Positions 1-8,841 of a stretch of 64,000 bases of DNA are shown piece after piece; position 1 is the stretch's first letter; each line of letters opens with the position of its first letter. A program made the position numbers and the translations under genes. The notes beneath the pieces were generated by a model. It had not been told where the DNA came from and did no database searches. It worked only from the letters and a program-made list of their open reading frames with translations. The DNA comes from Chachezhania antarctica (GTDB taxonomy: Bacteria; Pseudomonadota; Alphaproteobacteria; Rhodobacterales; Rhodobacteraceae). Location: assembly GCF_003646465.1 (NCBI RefSeq), contig NZ_QZEX01000002.1:310001-374000 (forward strand), in the 5' to 3' direction.

Positions 1-206
1 CCGCCACCAATTCCGCCGCCGGCATCGCCGCCGAACGCACGGCCTCCGGACACCTGATCTCGGTCGCCGGCGGCGGCGACACCGTCGCGGCCCTGAACAA
101 GGCGGGCGCTGCCGAAAGCTTCACCTACATCTCGACGGCGGGCGGGGCCTTCCTCGAATGGATGGAAGGCAAGACCCTGCCTGGCGTCGCGGCCCTCGGC
201 GCCTGA
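1..206 (+). CDS. pgk: phosphoglycerate kinase, C-terminal fragment
   Basis: The window opens inside this gene, so only the last 67 codons are present (frame begins at base 3, stop TGA at 204-206). Phosphoglycerate kinase exchanges phosphate between 1,3-bisphosphoglycerate and ADP in cytosolic glycolysis and gluconeogenesis. The fragment shows the family's GGGDTVAAL nucleotide-binding loop followed by the conserved C-terminal segment [13 protein letters not shown] and the usual short tail after KTLPGV. A class I fructose-bisphosphate aldolase follows 320 bases downstream, which fits a glycolytic neighbourhood, but a strong hairpin with a T-run lies between the two, so they are probably separate transcripts. 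The identification is secure; the truncation is only the window edge. Confidence 0.95.
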   Translation, partial: ATNSAAGIAAERTASGHLISVAGGGDTVAALNKAGAAESFTYISTAGGAFLEWMEGKTLPGVAALGA

Positions 207-241
207 GATCCGGGCCGGTCGCCGCTTCCCCGCGGCGGATG

Positions 242-345
242 CCTCCGGCGGGAGTATTTGGGAAAGAAGAAGGGGCGCCCGCTCGATCGGGCGCCTTTTC
301 CATTGCTGTCGTGGGTGGGCTTCTTTGGTCTCCAAATACCTCGGG
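242..345. repeat. dispersed stem-loop element, complete copy 1
   Basis: The left arm (242-271, CCTCCGGCGGGAGTATTTGG then GAAAGAAGAA) and the right arm (320-345, CTTCTTTGG, then TCTCCAAATACCTCGGG) are imperfect inverted repeats of each other. A gene-specific hairpin sits between them at 274-295. A G-run/C-run hairpin (347-363) borders the right arm. The same arms recur at 1456, 26544, 28800, 33018 and 58204, always outside genes. I see no gene in 207-526. Confidence 0.75.
274..299 (+). terminator. intrinsic terminator of pgk
   Basis: A perfect 8-bp stem GGCGCCCG/CGGGCGCC (274-281 and 288-295) with a 6-base loop is followed directly by TTTT. It lies about 70 bases after the pgk stop, inside the stem-loop element, and reads in the pgk direction. 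Confidence 0.75.
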
Positions 346-526
346 CGGGGGGCAGCGCCCCCCCCTCGCAACGCTCGCGCCATACCCCGTTTTCCACTGC
401 ATCGCTCTGCCGCGGTTCCGTTCGCGCTAACGGAGATTGCGTGCCCGCCAGACTGTGCCGTATCAAAATCCCTGACGGCGCCGCGCGCGCGTGGCGTGAC
501 CACAACGCTATTGGAAGGACGACCCC

Positions 527-1420
527 ATGCCGAACCAGACCCAGGCCGATCAGATGCGCGCAGGTGGCGGCTTCATCGCCGCGCTCGACCAGAGCGGCGG
601 GTCCACGCCCAAGGCGCTGAAGCTCTACGGGATCGAGGAAGACGCTTACGGGTCCGAGGCCGAGATGTTCGACCTGATCCACCAGATGCGCTCGCGCATC
701 ATCAAGTCGCCCGCTTTCACCGGCGACAAGGTGATCGGCGCGATCCTGTTCGAAATGACGATGGACCGCGATATCGACGGTACGCCCACCGCCACCTACC
801 TGTGGGAGAAACGGCACGTCGTACCCTTCCTGAAGGTCGACAAGGGCCTGGCCGACAGCACCGACGGCGTAAAACTGATGAAGCCCATGCCGGAGCTTGA
901 CGCGACGCTGGAAAAGGCCGTCGCGAAGGGCATCTTCGGCACCAAAATGCGCTCGGTCATCGACGCGGCCAACCCCGCCGGCATCGCCGCCAATATCGCC
1001 CAGCAATTCGAGATCGGCCACCAGATCCTGGGCCACGGGCTGGTTCCGATCCTCGAGCCGGAAGTCACCATCTCGATCCCCGACAAGGCCGAGGCGGAAG
1101 ATATCGTCCTGGCCGAGATTCTGAAGGGCCTCGAAAGCGTACCCGCCGACCAGCAGGTCATGCTGAAACTGTCGCTTCCCACCAAGGCCAACCAGTATGC
1201 CGCGCTGGTCGACCATCCGCGCGTGATGCGCGTCGTGGCGCTGTCGGGCGGCTATGCACGGAACGAGGCCAACGAGAAGCTCGCCGCCAACCGCGGTATC
1301 ATCGCGTCCTTCAGCCGGGCGCTGACCGAAGGGCTTTCGGCCCGGCAGGCGGACGAGGATTTCGACCGGACCCTCGCCGCGACCATCGACACGACCCACA
1401 GGGCGTCGGTCGCGGGCTGA
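527..1420 (+). CDS. fda: class I fructose-bisphosphate aldolase
   Basis: A 297-residue protein of the compact bacterial class I aldolase type, which cleaves fructose 1,6-bisphosphate into dihydroxyacetone phosphate and glyceraldehyde 3-phosphate through a lysine Schiff base without a metal. The N-terminus has the family segment [19 protein letters not shown] central LVPILEPEV strand precedes the strand VMLKLSLP, whose lysine is the expected Schiff-base residue. Near the end is [12 protein letters not shown], the phosphate-binding region. Length matches the family (about 295). The ATG at 527 is preceded by GGAAGG about ten bases upstream. It stands alone between pgk upstream and a convergent acyl-CoA dehydrogenase downstream. 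The gene symbol follows usage for this subfamily. Confidence 0.93.
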   Translation: MPNQTQADQMRAGGGFIAALDQSGGSTPKALKLYGIEEDAYGSEAEMFDLIHQMRSRIIKSPAFTGDKVIGAILFEMTMDRDIDGTPTATYLWEKRHVVPFLKVDKGLADSTDGVKLMKPMPELDATLEKAVAKGIFGTKMRSVIDAANPAGIAANIAQQFEIGHQILGHGLVPILEPEVTISIPDKAEAEDIVLAEILKGLESVPADQQVMLKLSLPTKANQYAALVDHPRVMRVVALSGGYARNEANEKLAANRGIIASFSRALTEGLSARQADEDFDRTLAATIDTTHRASVAG

Positions 1421-1427
1421 CCGGATA

Positions 1428-1444
1428 CGGGGGCGCTGCCCCCG
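1428..1444. terminator. GC hairpin after fda
   Basis: A 7-bp stem CGGGGGC/GCCCCCG with a 3-base loop begins 8 bases after the fda stop. There is no T-run, so it may be a weak terminator. It is also the G/C hairpin found beside every copy of the dispersed stem-loop element, here next to the half copy at 1456. Confidence 0.45.
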
Positions 1445-1455
1445 CCCTCCCCTCC

Positions 1456-1481
1456 CCCGAGGTATTTGAAGACCAAAGAAG
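1456..1481 (+). repeat. dispersed stem-loop element, half copy (right-arm type)
   Basis: The sequence matches, in reverse orientation, the right arm at 320-345 (GAGGTATTTG followed by AAGACCAAAGAAG). No partner arm is visible nearby, so this is a half copy between the convergent fda and acyl-CoA dehydrogenase genes. The rest of the gap to 1736 is GC-rich and shows no gene or convincing site. Confidence 0.6.
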
Positions 1482-1736
1482 CCGGGCGCCCCACCTATCT
1501 GGCTGCTGCTTCGGAGCCGTCCTCGCGTGGCGCCGGGCGGCCGGTGCGGGGCGCCGGTGTCAAGGTCAATCGCCGAGGGGCCCCGCAGCGCGGGGAGACG
1601 GCTATTGTCCTTGAGGCCGGGGTCCCGATCCGGCAGGCAGGGGGCGCGTGAGGACGGGTTCGAAGCTGCTGCTTTGGTGAGATCCGAAGCGCCGCGACGG
1701 TGACCCGTTCACGTGGCCGCCTTCAAGTGGCCCCGT

Positions 1737-3419
1737 TCATGCAGGCGCGATCCGGGACAGGATCGCTTCGGTATCCGTGCCGGTCACCGCGCCGGGCAGC
1801 GATCCGCGGTCCCCTTTCAGCCGGGTTCTGGCGTAGCCGGCCGCGACCGCTTCGGGGGCCGTCTCGATCAGGGCCATGCCGGTCAGCAAACCGGCGAGGC
1901 TTTCGGCGAACCACCTTGCCTCGGCCTCCTCGGGCAGGCCGGGCCAGCGGGACAGGTGAGCCTGAAGCGCCGTGTCGTACTCCGGCAGGGTGCCGCGGGC
2001 GGACTGAAGGCGGGCCTGCAGCGCCTCGCCCGCCATGCGGTCACGGGCGAGCGTGCGCAGGATATCGAGGCAGATGACATTGCCCGAACCCTCCCAGATG
2101 CCGTTCAGCGGCGCCTCGCGGTAGAGCATCGGCATCGGCGTGTCTTCGACGTAACCCATGCCGCCCAGCACCTCCATCGCTTCGGCGGTGACGGCGATGC
2201 AGCGCTTGTTCGAGAGATACTTCGCCAGCGCCACGCCGATCCGGGCGAAGGCGCGGGAGTCCGCATCGCCGGCATCGAAGCTGCGGGCGACGTAAATTCC
2301 GGCGGCCAGCGCGCCTTCGGCATCGAGCGCCAGATCCGCCAGCACGGATCGCATCAGCGGCTGGTCGATCAGGTGGCGCTGGAAAGCCGTGCGACGGGAG
2401 GTCCAGGCATGCGCCTCGGCCACCGCGGCGCGCATCAGGCCGGCGGGAGCCATGGCGGTATCGAGGCGGGTATGGTGCACCATCTCGATGATCGTGCGGA
2501 CGCCCGCGCCCTCGTCGCCCAGCCGATAGGCCAGCGCGCGGTCATATTCGATCTCGGAACTCGCATTGGCCACGTTACCCAGCTTGTCCTTCAGCCGTTG
2601 CAGGCGGATCGTGTTGCGTTCGCCCTCCAGCCAGCGGGGCACGAGAAAGCAGGTCAGCCCGTCCGGCGCCTGCGCCAGTGTCAGGAAGCCATCGGACATG
2701 GGGGCCGAGCAGAACCACTTGTGCCCGGTCAGCCGGTAGTGGTCGCCGTCGCGGTCGGCGCGCGTGGTGTTGGCCCGCACGTCCGAGCCGCCCTGCTTTT
2801 CCGTCATCGCCATGCCCATCGTCAGGCCGGCCTTGTCCGCCGCGGGCCGGCGGGACGGATCGTAATCGCGCGATGTCAGGCCGGGGCGCCAGATGGCAGA
2901 CAGATCGGGATCGGCGTCCAGCGCCGGGACGGCGGCGTAGGTCATCGTCAGCGGACAGGCCACGCCCGGTTCCTCCTGGCTTTGCATGTAGACGAGCGCG
3001 GCATGGGCCACGTGCCCACCCGGCGCGCCGTCCCACGGCATCGCGGCATAGCCCTGCCCCACGCCCAGCTGCATCAGCCGGTGATAGGCCGAGGAGAACC
3101 CGACCTCGTCCAGCCGCCGGCCGCTACGGTCGAACAGCAGCAGCCGCGGAGGATCGCGGCGGGCCTCGGCCGCGTCGGCGCGCGTGTCTTCGGCACCGTA
3201 TTCCGCCCCCGCGCAGGCCAGCGCCGCGATGCGGCCGCCCGGGTCCGGGTCCGTTCCTTCCGCGCCCGCGACCAGCGCCGCGCTGACCGCGTCGCGCAGG
3301 GCCACGTCACCTGTCCACAGGTCGCGGGACACGGGGCTGGCGGGCTGGTTTTCGACCTCGTGCGTGCCCAGCCGGCTCCGCGGCGGCACGGCATTGTTCA
3401 TCGGGGTCCGGTCCTTCAT
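1737..3419 (-). CDS. AidB-like acyl-CoA dehydrogenase
   Basis: A 560-residue flavoprotein of the acyl-CoA dehydrogenase superfamily, closest in layout to the AidB/isovaleryl-CoA dehydrogenase branch (E. coli AidB is about 540 residues). The diagnostic GMAMTEKQGGSDVRANTT lies near residues 203-220, followed by HKWFCSAPMSDGF and, later, the EVLGGMGYVEDTPMPMLYRE segment typical of the C-terminal FAD-binding domain. The start at 3419 was chosen because an AAGGAG motif precedes that ATG; the open frame extends 31 codons upstream without a ribosome site. AidB proteins bind FAD and DNA and protect against alkylation, but many homologues act on unknown acyl-CoA substrates, so the role here is open. 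It is divergent from ftsB and convergent with fda. Confidence 0.85.
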   Translation of the reverse strand: MKDRTPMNNAVPPRSRLGTHEVENQPASPVSRDLWTGDVALRDAVSAALVAGAEGTDPDPGGRIAALACAGAEYGAEDTRADAAEARRDPPRLLLFDRSGRRLDEVGFSSAYHRLMQLGVGQGYAAMPWDGAPGGHVAHAALVYMQSQEEPGVACPLTMTYAAVPALDADPDLSAIWRPGLTSRDYDPSRRPAADKAGLTMGMAMTEKQGGSDVRANTTRADRDGDHYRLTGHKWFCSAPMSDGFLTLAQAPDGLTCFLVPRWLEGERNTIRLQRLKDKLGNVANASSEIEYDRALAYRLGDEGAGVRTIIEMVHHTRLDTAMAPAGLMRAAVAEAHAWTSRRTAFQRHLIDQPLMRSVLADLALDAEGALAAGIYVARSFDAGDADSRAFARIGVALAKYLSNKRCIAVTAEAMEVLGGMGYVEDTPMPMLYREAPLNGIWEGSGNVICLDILRTLARDRMAGEALQARLQSARGTLPEYDTALQAHLSRWPGLPEEAEARWFAESLAGLLTGMALIETAPEAVAAGYARTRLKGDRGSLPGAVTGTDTEAILSRIAPA

Positions 3420-3601
3420 CGCGCCTCTCCTTCTGGCTCGAGTCCCTGCCATCCTACCGCACCTATCCGCGTCTGGCACCCACGTCCCGGCGTCAGACAA
3501 ACCTCTGCCCACGCAGGGGATTCCCTTTGGTTTGCAGTTCTGCCATAATCCCCTTGAAACGCTTCACCAGAAAGCGCCCCGAGCAGAGCGAACCAACCCA
3601 G

Positions 3602-3913
3602 ATGGCACAGGCGATGCGGCGTGCAGCCGGCCCCAGCTTCGGCGTTCTCATATTTCTCGTCCTGGCCTTCGGCCTTGGCGTCTATTTCACCTTTGCCGCC
3701 GTGCAGGGGGATTACGGCCTGTTCCGCCGGGTCGAACTTTCGGCACAGGAAAAGACGCTGCAGGCCGAGCTCGACCGCCTGAACGCGCAGATCGACGAAA
3801 TGGAAAACCTGACCCGCCGCCTGTCGGACGGGTATCTCGATCTCGATCTGCTGGACCAGCAGGCGCGGTCGGTGCTGGGCCTTCTGCGCAGCGACGAGAT
3901 CGTCGTTCGCTGA
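3602..3913 (+). CDS. ftsB: septum formation initiator, FtsB/DivIC family
   Basis: A small bitopic membrane protein of 103 residues. A single hydrophobic helix (about residues 15-38, beginning GVLIFLVLAFGLG) is followed by a coiled coil (LSAQEKTLQAELDRLNAQ) and a short hydrophobic tail with LDQQARSVLGL, the arrangement of FtsB/DivIC cell-division proteins that link FtsL and FtsQ at the septum. The ATG at 3602 gives the normal length; the frame is open upstream to 3527 but the extra residues look like noise. Location just upstream of the pyruvate dehydrogenase operon is a common alphaproteobacterial arrangement and supports the call. Sequence conservation in this family is low, so the name rests on topology and context. 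Confidence 0.8.
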   Translation: MAQAMRRAAGPSFGVLIFLVLAFGLGVYFTFAAVQGDYGLFRRVELSAQEKTLQAELDRLNAQIDEMENLTRRLSDGYLDLDLLDQQARSVLGLLRSDEIVVR

Positions 3914-3995
3914 TCACGTTCGATCACCGCGGCGCAACGCCTCGCTTTATGCGGCAGTTACCCCCTCGTCATGTCGCCGCAAATCCGTTATGAAG

Positions 3996-4013
3996 TAGTT
4001 TAAGGCTAAACTA
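3996..4013. promoter_or_regulatory. palindromic operator candidate upstream of pdhA
   Basis: A perfect inverted repeat TAGTTTA-AGGC-TAAACTA lies 26 bases before the pdhA start, in a short AT-rich stretch of an otherwise GC-rich leader. The position and symmetry suggest a repressor operator overlapping the promoter or transcription start. The binding protein is unknown. Confidence 0.5.
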
Positions 4014-4039
4014 TTTTCCGGGAAGGGGACACCTCTGCC

Positions 4040-5029
4040 ATGACCACCCGAAAAAACACAAAGAAACCCGAGGTTTCCGGGGACGAGCTGAAGACCTTCT
4101 ACCGCGAGATGCTGCAGATCCGGCGATTCGAGGAGAAGGCCGGCCAGCTGTACGGCATGGGTCTGATCGGGGGGTTCTGCCACCTGTATATCGGGCAGGA
4201 AGCCGTCGTCGTGGGCCTTGAGGCCGCGATGGAAGACGGCGACCGCCGCATCACCTCCTACCGCGACCACGGGCACATGATCGCCTGCGGGATGGATCCC
4301 AAGGGGGTCATGGCCGAACTCACGGGGCGTGAGGGCGGTTACTCCAAGGGCAAGGGCGGCTCGATGCACATGTTCTCGAAGGACAAGGAATTCTACGGCG
4401 GCCACGGCATCGTGGGCGCGCAGGTGCCGCTGGGCGCCGGCCTTGCCTTCGCGCAGAAATACATGGGCGGCGACCGGGTCACGATGACCTATTTCGGCGA
4501 AGGGGCCGCCAACCAGGGCCAGGTGTACGAGACGTTCAACATGTCGGCGCTGTGGAAGCTGCCGGTGGTCTTCGTGATCGAGAACAACCGCTATGCCATG
4601 GGCACCTCTCAGGCGCGCGCGACCTCGTCGAAGGACATCCACACACGGGGCGAGGCCTTCGGCATCCCCGGAGAGATCGTCGACGGCATGGACGTGCTGG
4701 CAGTGAAGGAGGCCGGCCTGCGCGCCGTGGCCCACTGCCGGTCGGGCGAAGGCCCCTACATCCTTGAAATCATGACCTACCGCTATCGCGGGCATTCGAT
4801 GTCGGACCCGGCCAAGTACCGGACCCGCGACGAGGTGCAGAAGATGCGCGAAGAGCACGACGCCATCGACCATGTCCGCAAGATGCTGATCGACGGCGGT
4901 TTCGCTACCGACGACGACCTGAAGGCCATCGACAAGGAGGTGAAGGACATCGTCAACGACGCTGCCGAATTCTCCAAGGAAAGCCCGGAGCCCGGCGTCG
5001 AAGAGCTCTGGACCGATATCTACGCGTAA
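4040..5029 (+). CDS. pdhA: pyruvate dehydrogenase E1 component, alpha subunit
   Basis: A 329-residue subunit of the thiamine-diphosphate-dependent E1 enzyme, which decarboxylates pyruvate and passes the acetyl group to the lipoyl domains of the complex. The thiamine diphosphate motif begins GEGAANQGQVYE and ends VIENNRYAMGT around residues 155-195. The phosphorylation-loop region RYRGHSMSDPAKYR is also present, as in the alpha2-beta2 E1 family. The ATG at 4040 follows GGAAGGGGAC. The gene starts a tight three-gene operon with pdhB (12-base gap) and pdhC (12-base gap). A palindrome at 3996-4013 may regulate the unit. No E3 (lpd) gene is seen downstream, so lipoamide dehydrogenase must be encoded elsewhere. 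Confidence 0.96.
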   Translation: MTTRKNTKKPEVSGDELKTFYREMLQIRRFEEKAGQLYGMGLIGGFCHLYIGQEAVVVGLEAAMEDGDRRITSYRDHGHMIACGMDPKGVMAELTGREGGYSKGKGGSMHMFSKDKEFYGGHGIVGAQVPLGAGLAFAQKYMGGDRVTMTYFGEGAANQGQVYETFNMSALWKLPVVFVIENNRYAMGTSQARATSSKDIHTRGEAFGIPGEIVDGMDVLAVKEAGLRAVAHCRSGEGPYILEIMTYRYRGHSMSDPAKYRTRDEVQKMREEHDAIDHVRKMLIDGGFATDDDLKAIDKEVKDIVNDAAEFSKESPEPGVEELWTDIYA

Positions 5030-5041
5030 GGGGACACCGTA

Positions 5042-6418
5042 ATGGCAACCGAAATTCTGATGCCCGCCCTGTCTCCGACGATGGAGGAAGGCACGCTGGC
5101 CAAGTGGCTGGTGAAAGAGGGCGACACCGTATCGTCCGGTGACGTGATCGCCGAGATCGAGACCGACAAGGCGACGATGGAGTTCGAAGCGGTCGACGAA
5201 GGCATCATGGGCAAGATCCTTGTGGCCGAGGGAACCGAGGGCGTGAAGGTCAACGACCCCATCGCCATCATGGTCGAGGAAGGCGAAGAGGTGCCGGACG
5301 AGGCGCCGAAAGCCGCCCCTGCCCCAGACACGTCGGACGAAAAATCCGACGAAAAGCCCGCCGAGAAGGCGGAGGCCCCGAAGGCCCCCGCAGCCCCCAA
5401 GGCCGATCTGACGCCGGACTGGCCCGAAGACACCGAGATGAAGGAAATGACGGTGCGCGAGGCGCTCCGCTCGGCCATGGCCGAGGAGATGAAGCGCGAC
5501 GAGCTTGTCTTCCTGATGGGCGAGGAAGTCGCCGAGTACCAGGGCGCCTACAAGATTTCCCAAGGTTTGCTGGACGAATTCGGCGCCAAGCGCGTGATCG
5601 ACACGCCGATCACGGAACACGGCTTCACCGGCATCGGTGTCGGCGCGGCCTTCGGCGGGCTGCGGCCCATCGTCGAATTCATGACCTTCAACTTCGCCAT
5701 GCAGGCGATGGACCAGATCATCAACTCGGCTGCCAAGACGCATTACATGTCCGGCGGCCAGATGCATTCGCCCATCGTGTTCCGCGGGGCCTCGGGTGCG
5801 GCGGCCCGCGTAGGCGCCCAGCACAGCCAGGACTATGCCGCGTGGTACATGCAGATTCCGGGGCTGAAAGTGGCGATGCCCTATTCGGCGGCCGATGCGA
5901 AGGGCCTGCTGAAAACCGCGATCCGCGACGACAACCCGGTGATCTTCCTCGAGAACGAGATCCTCTACGGCCACAGTTTCGACGTGCCCGTGCTGGACGA
6001 TTTCACCATCCCCTTCGGCAAGGCCCGGATCTGGCGTGAAGGCGCCGATGTGACCATCGTTTCCTTCGGCATCTCGATGCAGTTCGCGCTGGAAGCGGCC
6101 GACAAGCTGGCCGAAGACGGGATCGAGGCCGAGGTCATCGACCTGCGCACGCTGCGGCCCATGGACACCGAAACAATCATCAACTCGGTCATGAAAACGA
6201 ACCGCTGCGTGACGGTCGAAGAAGGCTTCCCGCAGGGATCGGTCGGCAACTACATCTCGTCCGTGCTGATGCAGGAAGCGTTCGACTGGCTGGATGCACC
6301 CGTCATCAACGTGACCGGGAAAGACGTGCCGATGCCCTATGCTGCCAACCTCGAAAAGCTGGCGCTGACCAGCACGGACGAGGTGATCGAGGCGGTGAAA
6401 AAAGTGACTTACCGGTAA
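5042..6418 (+). CDS. pdhB: pyruvate dehydrogenase E1 component, beta subunit with N-terminal lipoyl domain
   Basis: A 458-residue protein with two parts. Residues 1-80 form a lipoyl domain with the modified lysine in [11 protein letters not shown]. After an Ala/Pro/Glu/Lys-rich linker (about 85-125), residues 130-458 form the E1-beta transketolase domain with the segments [32 protein letters not shown] and SAADAKGLL, plus the C-terminal [11 protein letters not shown] lipoyl domain fused to E1-beta is a known alphaproteobacterial feature. The lipoyl domain is almost the same as that at the start of the neighbouring E2, which suggests duplication or gene conversion. The stop of pdhA and this ATG are 12 bases apart, and the AAGGGGAC before it is a reasonable ribosome site. 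Confidence 0.96.
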   Translation: MATEILMPALSPTMEEGTLAKWLVKEGDTVSSGDVIAEIETDKATMEFEAVDEGIMGKILVAEGTEGVKVNDPIAIMVEEGEEVPDEAPKAAPAPDTSDEKSDEKPAEKAEAPKAPAAPKADLTPDWPEDTEMKEMTVREALRSAMAEEMKRDELVFLMGEEVAEYQGAYKISQGLLDEFGAKRVIDTPITEHGFTGIGVGAAFGGLRPIVEFMTFNFAMQAMDQIINSAAKTHYMSGGQMHSPIVFRGASGAAARVGAQHSQDYAAWYMQIPGLKVAMPYSAADAKGLLKTAIRDDNPVIFLENEILYGHSFDVPVLDDFTIPFGKARIWREGADVTIVSFGISMQFALEAADKLAEDGIEAEVIDLRTLRPMDTETIINSVMKTNRCVTVEEGFPQGSVGNYISSVLMQEAFDWLDAPVINVTGKDVPMPYAANLEKLALTSTDEVIEAVKKVTYR

Positions 6419-6430
6419 GGAGACGGGTCC

Positions 6431-7786
6431 ATGACCATCGAGATCCTGATGCCCGCCCTCTCGCCCACGATGGAAGAGGGCACGCTGGCCAAGTGGCTGG
6501 TCAAGGAAGGCGATACCGTGTCGTCCGGAGACCTGCTTGCCGAAATCGAAACCGACAAGGCGACGATGGAATTCGAAGCCGTCGATGAAGGCGTGATGGG
6601 CAAGATCCTCGTGTCCGAGGGCACGGAAGGCGTGAAGGTGAACGCGCCCATCGCCGTGCTGCTGGAAGACGGCGAAACGGCCGACGACATCAAGACGGGC
6701 GACGCCGCGGCGGCCGCTGCGCCAGCAGAGGCTCCGGCCGAGAAGGTGGCCCCCGAAGGGGGCTCCGACGAGGCCGGCGCGCCGAGCGGGAAAAGCCCAT
6801 CCAAGCCCACCGCCGCCCCGTCGACGGAAAAGGCCCCGGCGGCCCCCGTCACGTCCTCCGGTGACCGCGTCTTCGCCTCCCCCCTCGCCCGCCGCATCGC
6901 GGCCGACAAGGGGCTGGACCTGACGCAGCTGAAGGGCTCCGGCCCCCATGGCCGCATCGTGAAGGCCGACGTGGAAGCCGCTGAAGCCGCCCCCGCGGCG
7001 GAAGCGAAACCTGCAGCCACCGATGCCCCCGCAGCCGCAGCCGCCGCGCCCAAGGGACAATCCGCCGAACAGGTGATCAAGCTCTACGAGGGTCGCGATT
7101 ACGAGGAGGTCAAGCTCGACGGGATGCGCAAGACCATCGCATCGCGTCTGGGGGAGGCCTGGGCCACGATCCCGCATTTCTACCTGCGCCGTGACATCGA
7201 CCTCGACGCGCTTCTGAAATTCCGGGCCGACATCAACAAGCAGCTTGAACCGCGCGGCGTGAAGCTGTCGGTCAACGATTTCATCATCAAGGCCTGCGCG
7301 CTGGCGTTGCAAAGCATCCCCGACGCCAACGCTGTCTGGGCCGGTGACCGGATCCTGAAGATGAAGGCCTCCGACGTGGCCGTTGCCGTTTCCATCGACG
7401 GCGGGCTGATCACGCCGGTTCTGAAGGATGCCGAGATGAAATCGCTCTCGGCGCTTTCGTCCGAGATGAAGGACCTCGCCACCCGCGCCCGCGACCGCAA
7501 GCTTGCGCCGCAGGAATATCAGGGCGGCAGCTTCGCGATCTCGAACCTCGGCATGTTCGGCATCGACAATTTCGACGCCGTCATCAACCCGCCCCACGGC
7601 GCGATCCTGGCCGTGGGTGCCGGTGTGAAGAAACCCGTGGTGGGCAAGGACGGGGAACTGGCCGTGGCGACAGTGATGTCGGTCACGCTGTCGGTCGATC
7701 ACCGTGTCATCGACGGCGCCTTGGGGGCGGAGCTTCTGGCCGCGATCAAGGACAACCTTGAAAACCCGATGGTCATGCTGGCCTGA
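6431..7786 (+). CDS. pdhC: pyruvate dehydrogenase E2, dihydrolipoamide acetyltransferase
   Basis: A 451-residue core enzyme that transfers the acetyl group from lipoamide to coenzyme A. Domain order: lipoyl domain at 1-80 (lysine in [11 protein letters not shown]), Ala/Pro-rich linker, peripheral subunit-binding domain at about 148-185 ([15 protein letters not shown], then [13 protein letters not shown]), a second linker, and the catalytic domain from about 215, ending with the active-site motif DHRVIDGA. Only one lipoyl domain is present, a second being on E1-beta. An AAGGAGACGGGTCC leader precedes the ATG. It closes the pdh operon and faces cysE, with a symmetric hairpin between them. Confidence 0.96.
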   Translation: MTIEILMPALSPTMEEGTLAKWLVKEGDTVSSGDLLAEIETDKATMEFEAVDEGVMGKILVSEGTEGVKVNAPIAVLLEDGETADDIKTGDAAAAAAPAEAPAEKVAPEGGSDEAGAPSGKSPSKPTAAPSTEKAPAAPVTSSGDRVFASPLARRIAADKGLDLTQLKGSGPHGRIVKADVEAAEAAPAAEAKPAATDAPAAAAAAPKGQSAEQVIKLYEGRDYEEVKLDGMRKTIASRLGEAWATIPHFYLRRDIDLDALLKFRADINKQLEPRGVKLSVNDFIIKACALALQSIPDANAVWAGDRILKMKASDVAVAVSIDGGLITPVLKDAEMKSLSALSSEMKDLATRARDRKLAPQEYQGGSFAISNLGMFGIDNFDAVINPPHGAILAVGAGVKKPVVGKDGELAVATVMSVTLSVDHRVIDGALGAELLAAIKDNLENPMVMLA

Positions 7787-7800
7787 TAATCGGCACACGG

Positions 7801-7820
7801 CGCGGGCCCTGGGGCCCGCG
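7801..7820. terminator. bidirectional hairpin between pdhC and cysE
   Basis: An 8-bp perfect stem CGCGGGCC/GGCCCGCG with a CTGG loop lies between the convergent stops of pdhC (7786) and cysE (7834). It lacks a T-run on either strand, so it may act as a weak shared terminator. Confidence 0.5.
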
Positions 7821-7833
7821 CAAAGGGCCTTCG

Positions 7834-8640
7834 CTACTTCGCTGCGAAGAGTTGGTTCATGGAGACGGACGGGTTATCGCACCCCGCCTCGCCCACGATC
7901 TTGGCCGGCACGCCCGCCACCGTCTTGCAGGCCGGCACGTCCTTCAGCACGACAGAGCCCGCGGCGATCCGGCTGCAATGGCCGATGCGGATATTGCCAA
8001 GGATCTTGGCCCCCGCCCCGATCAGCACACCGTCTTCCACCTTCGGGTGACGATCCTCGTCTTCCTTCCCGGTGCCGCCCAGCGTCACCGAATGCAGCAT
8101 CGAGACATTGTCCCCCACCACCGCCGTCTCGCCGATGACGATGGAATGGGCGTGGTCGATCATGATGCCCTTGCCGATCTTGGCGTTCGGATGGATGTCG
8201 ATGCCGAAGATCTCCGAAATCCGCATCTGCATGAAATAGGCCAGATCGTACCGCCCCTTCGTCCACAGCCAATGCGCCACGCGGTAGCTTTGCACCGCCT
8301 GGTAGCCCTTGAAGTAGAGGATCGGCTGCAACAGCCGGTGGCAGGCCGGGTCGCGCTCGTAGATCGCCGCAAGGTCCGCCCGCGCCGCGTCCACGATCCG
8401 CGGATCGTCGGCATAGGCTTCCTCCGCGATCTCTCGCAGGATCACCATCGACATCTCGTTCGAGTTCAGCTTCGCCGCCAGACGGTAGCTTAAAGCCTTC
8501 TCGATATTGTGGTGGTGCAGGATGCAGGCATGGATCAGCCCGCCCATCAGCGGCTCGCGCTCCACCGCCTCTTCCGCCTCGTGCGTGATCCGGTCCCAGA
8601 TCGGATCGACGGACGAGATGCTGGTCTTGGTATGGGCCAT
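7834..8640 (-). CDS. cysE: serine O-acetyltransferase
   Basis: A 268-residue cytosolic enzyme that acetylates L-serine with acetyl-CoA, the first step of cysteine synthesis. The N-terminal helical domain is followed by the left-handed beta-helix with FGIDIHPNAKIGKGIMIDHA, IVIGETAVVGDNVSMLH and SVTLGGTGKE, which contain the catalytic histidine region. Hexapeptide repeats continue to about residue 245. The ATG at 8640 has a GGAGG motif upstream; the open frame extends much further but without a matching start. It is convergent with pdhC and divergent from the porin-like gene. Length matches the long CysE class of about 270 residues. Confidence 0.95.
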   Translation of the reverse strand: MAHTKTSISSVDPIWDRITHEAEEAVEREPLMGGLIHACILHHHNIEKALSYRLAAKLNSNEMSMVILREIAEEAYADDPRIVDAARADLAAIYERDPACHRLLQPILYFKGYQAVQSYRVAHWLWTKGRYDLAYFMQMRISEIFGIDIHPNAKIGKGIMIDHAHSIVIGETAVVGDNVSMLHSVTLGGTGKEDEDRHPKVEDGVLIGAGAKILGNIRIGHCSRIAAGSVVLKDVPACKTVAGVPAKIVGEAGCDNPSVSMNQLFAAK

Positions 8641-8841
8641 GGCAGCCTCCGTTTTCCTGCGAACAGGATAGCTATGTAACCCTTCCCCTGCCAAACGCAA
8701 ATCCGTGATGGGGTGAATCGCGATCCGGAATGAGACCTTGCGCCCCTGTCCGGTTGAACATCGCCGGCCGCGCCCATAGGCTCCGACCGATTTCAACCAT
8801 ATCGTGCATCGCGCGCCGCGTGCCCAAAGCCCACAGGATCC

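Noticed and set aside
1713-3548. A 611-codon forward frame opposite the AidB-like gene
   Set aside because: It is an antisense shadow; the reverse-strand gene has the full acyl-CoA dehydrogenase signature.
3947-7798. A 1283-codon open frame on the reverse strand opposite the pdh operon
   Set aside because: It is the antisense of three certain genes. High-GC third positions leave this antisense frame free of stops. The translation is a histidine/arginine/glycine-rich mixture without domains.
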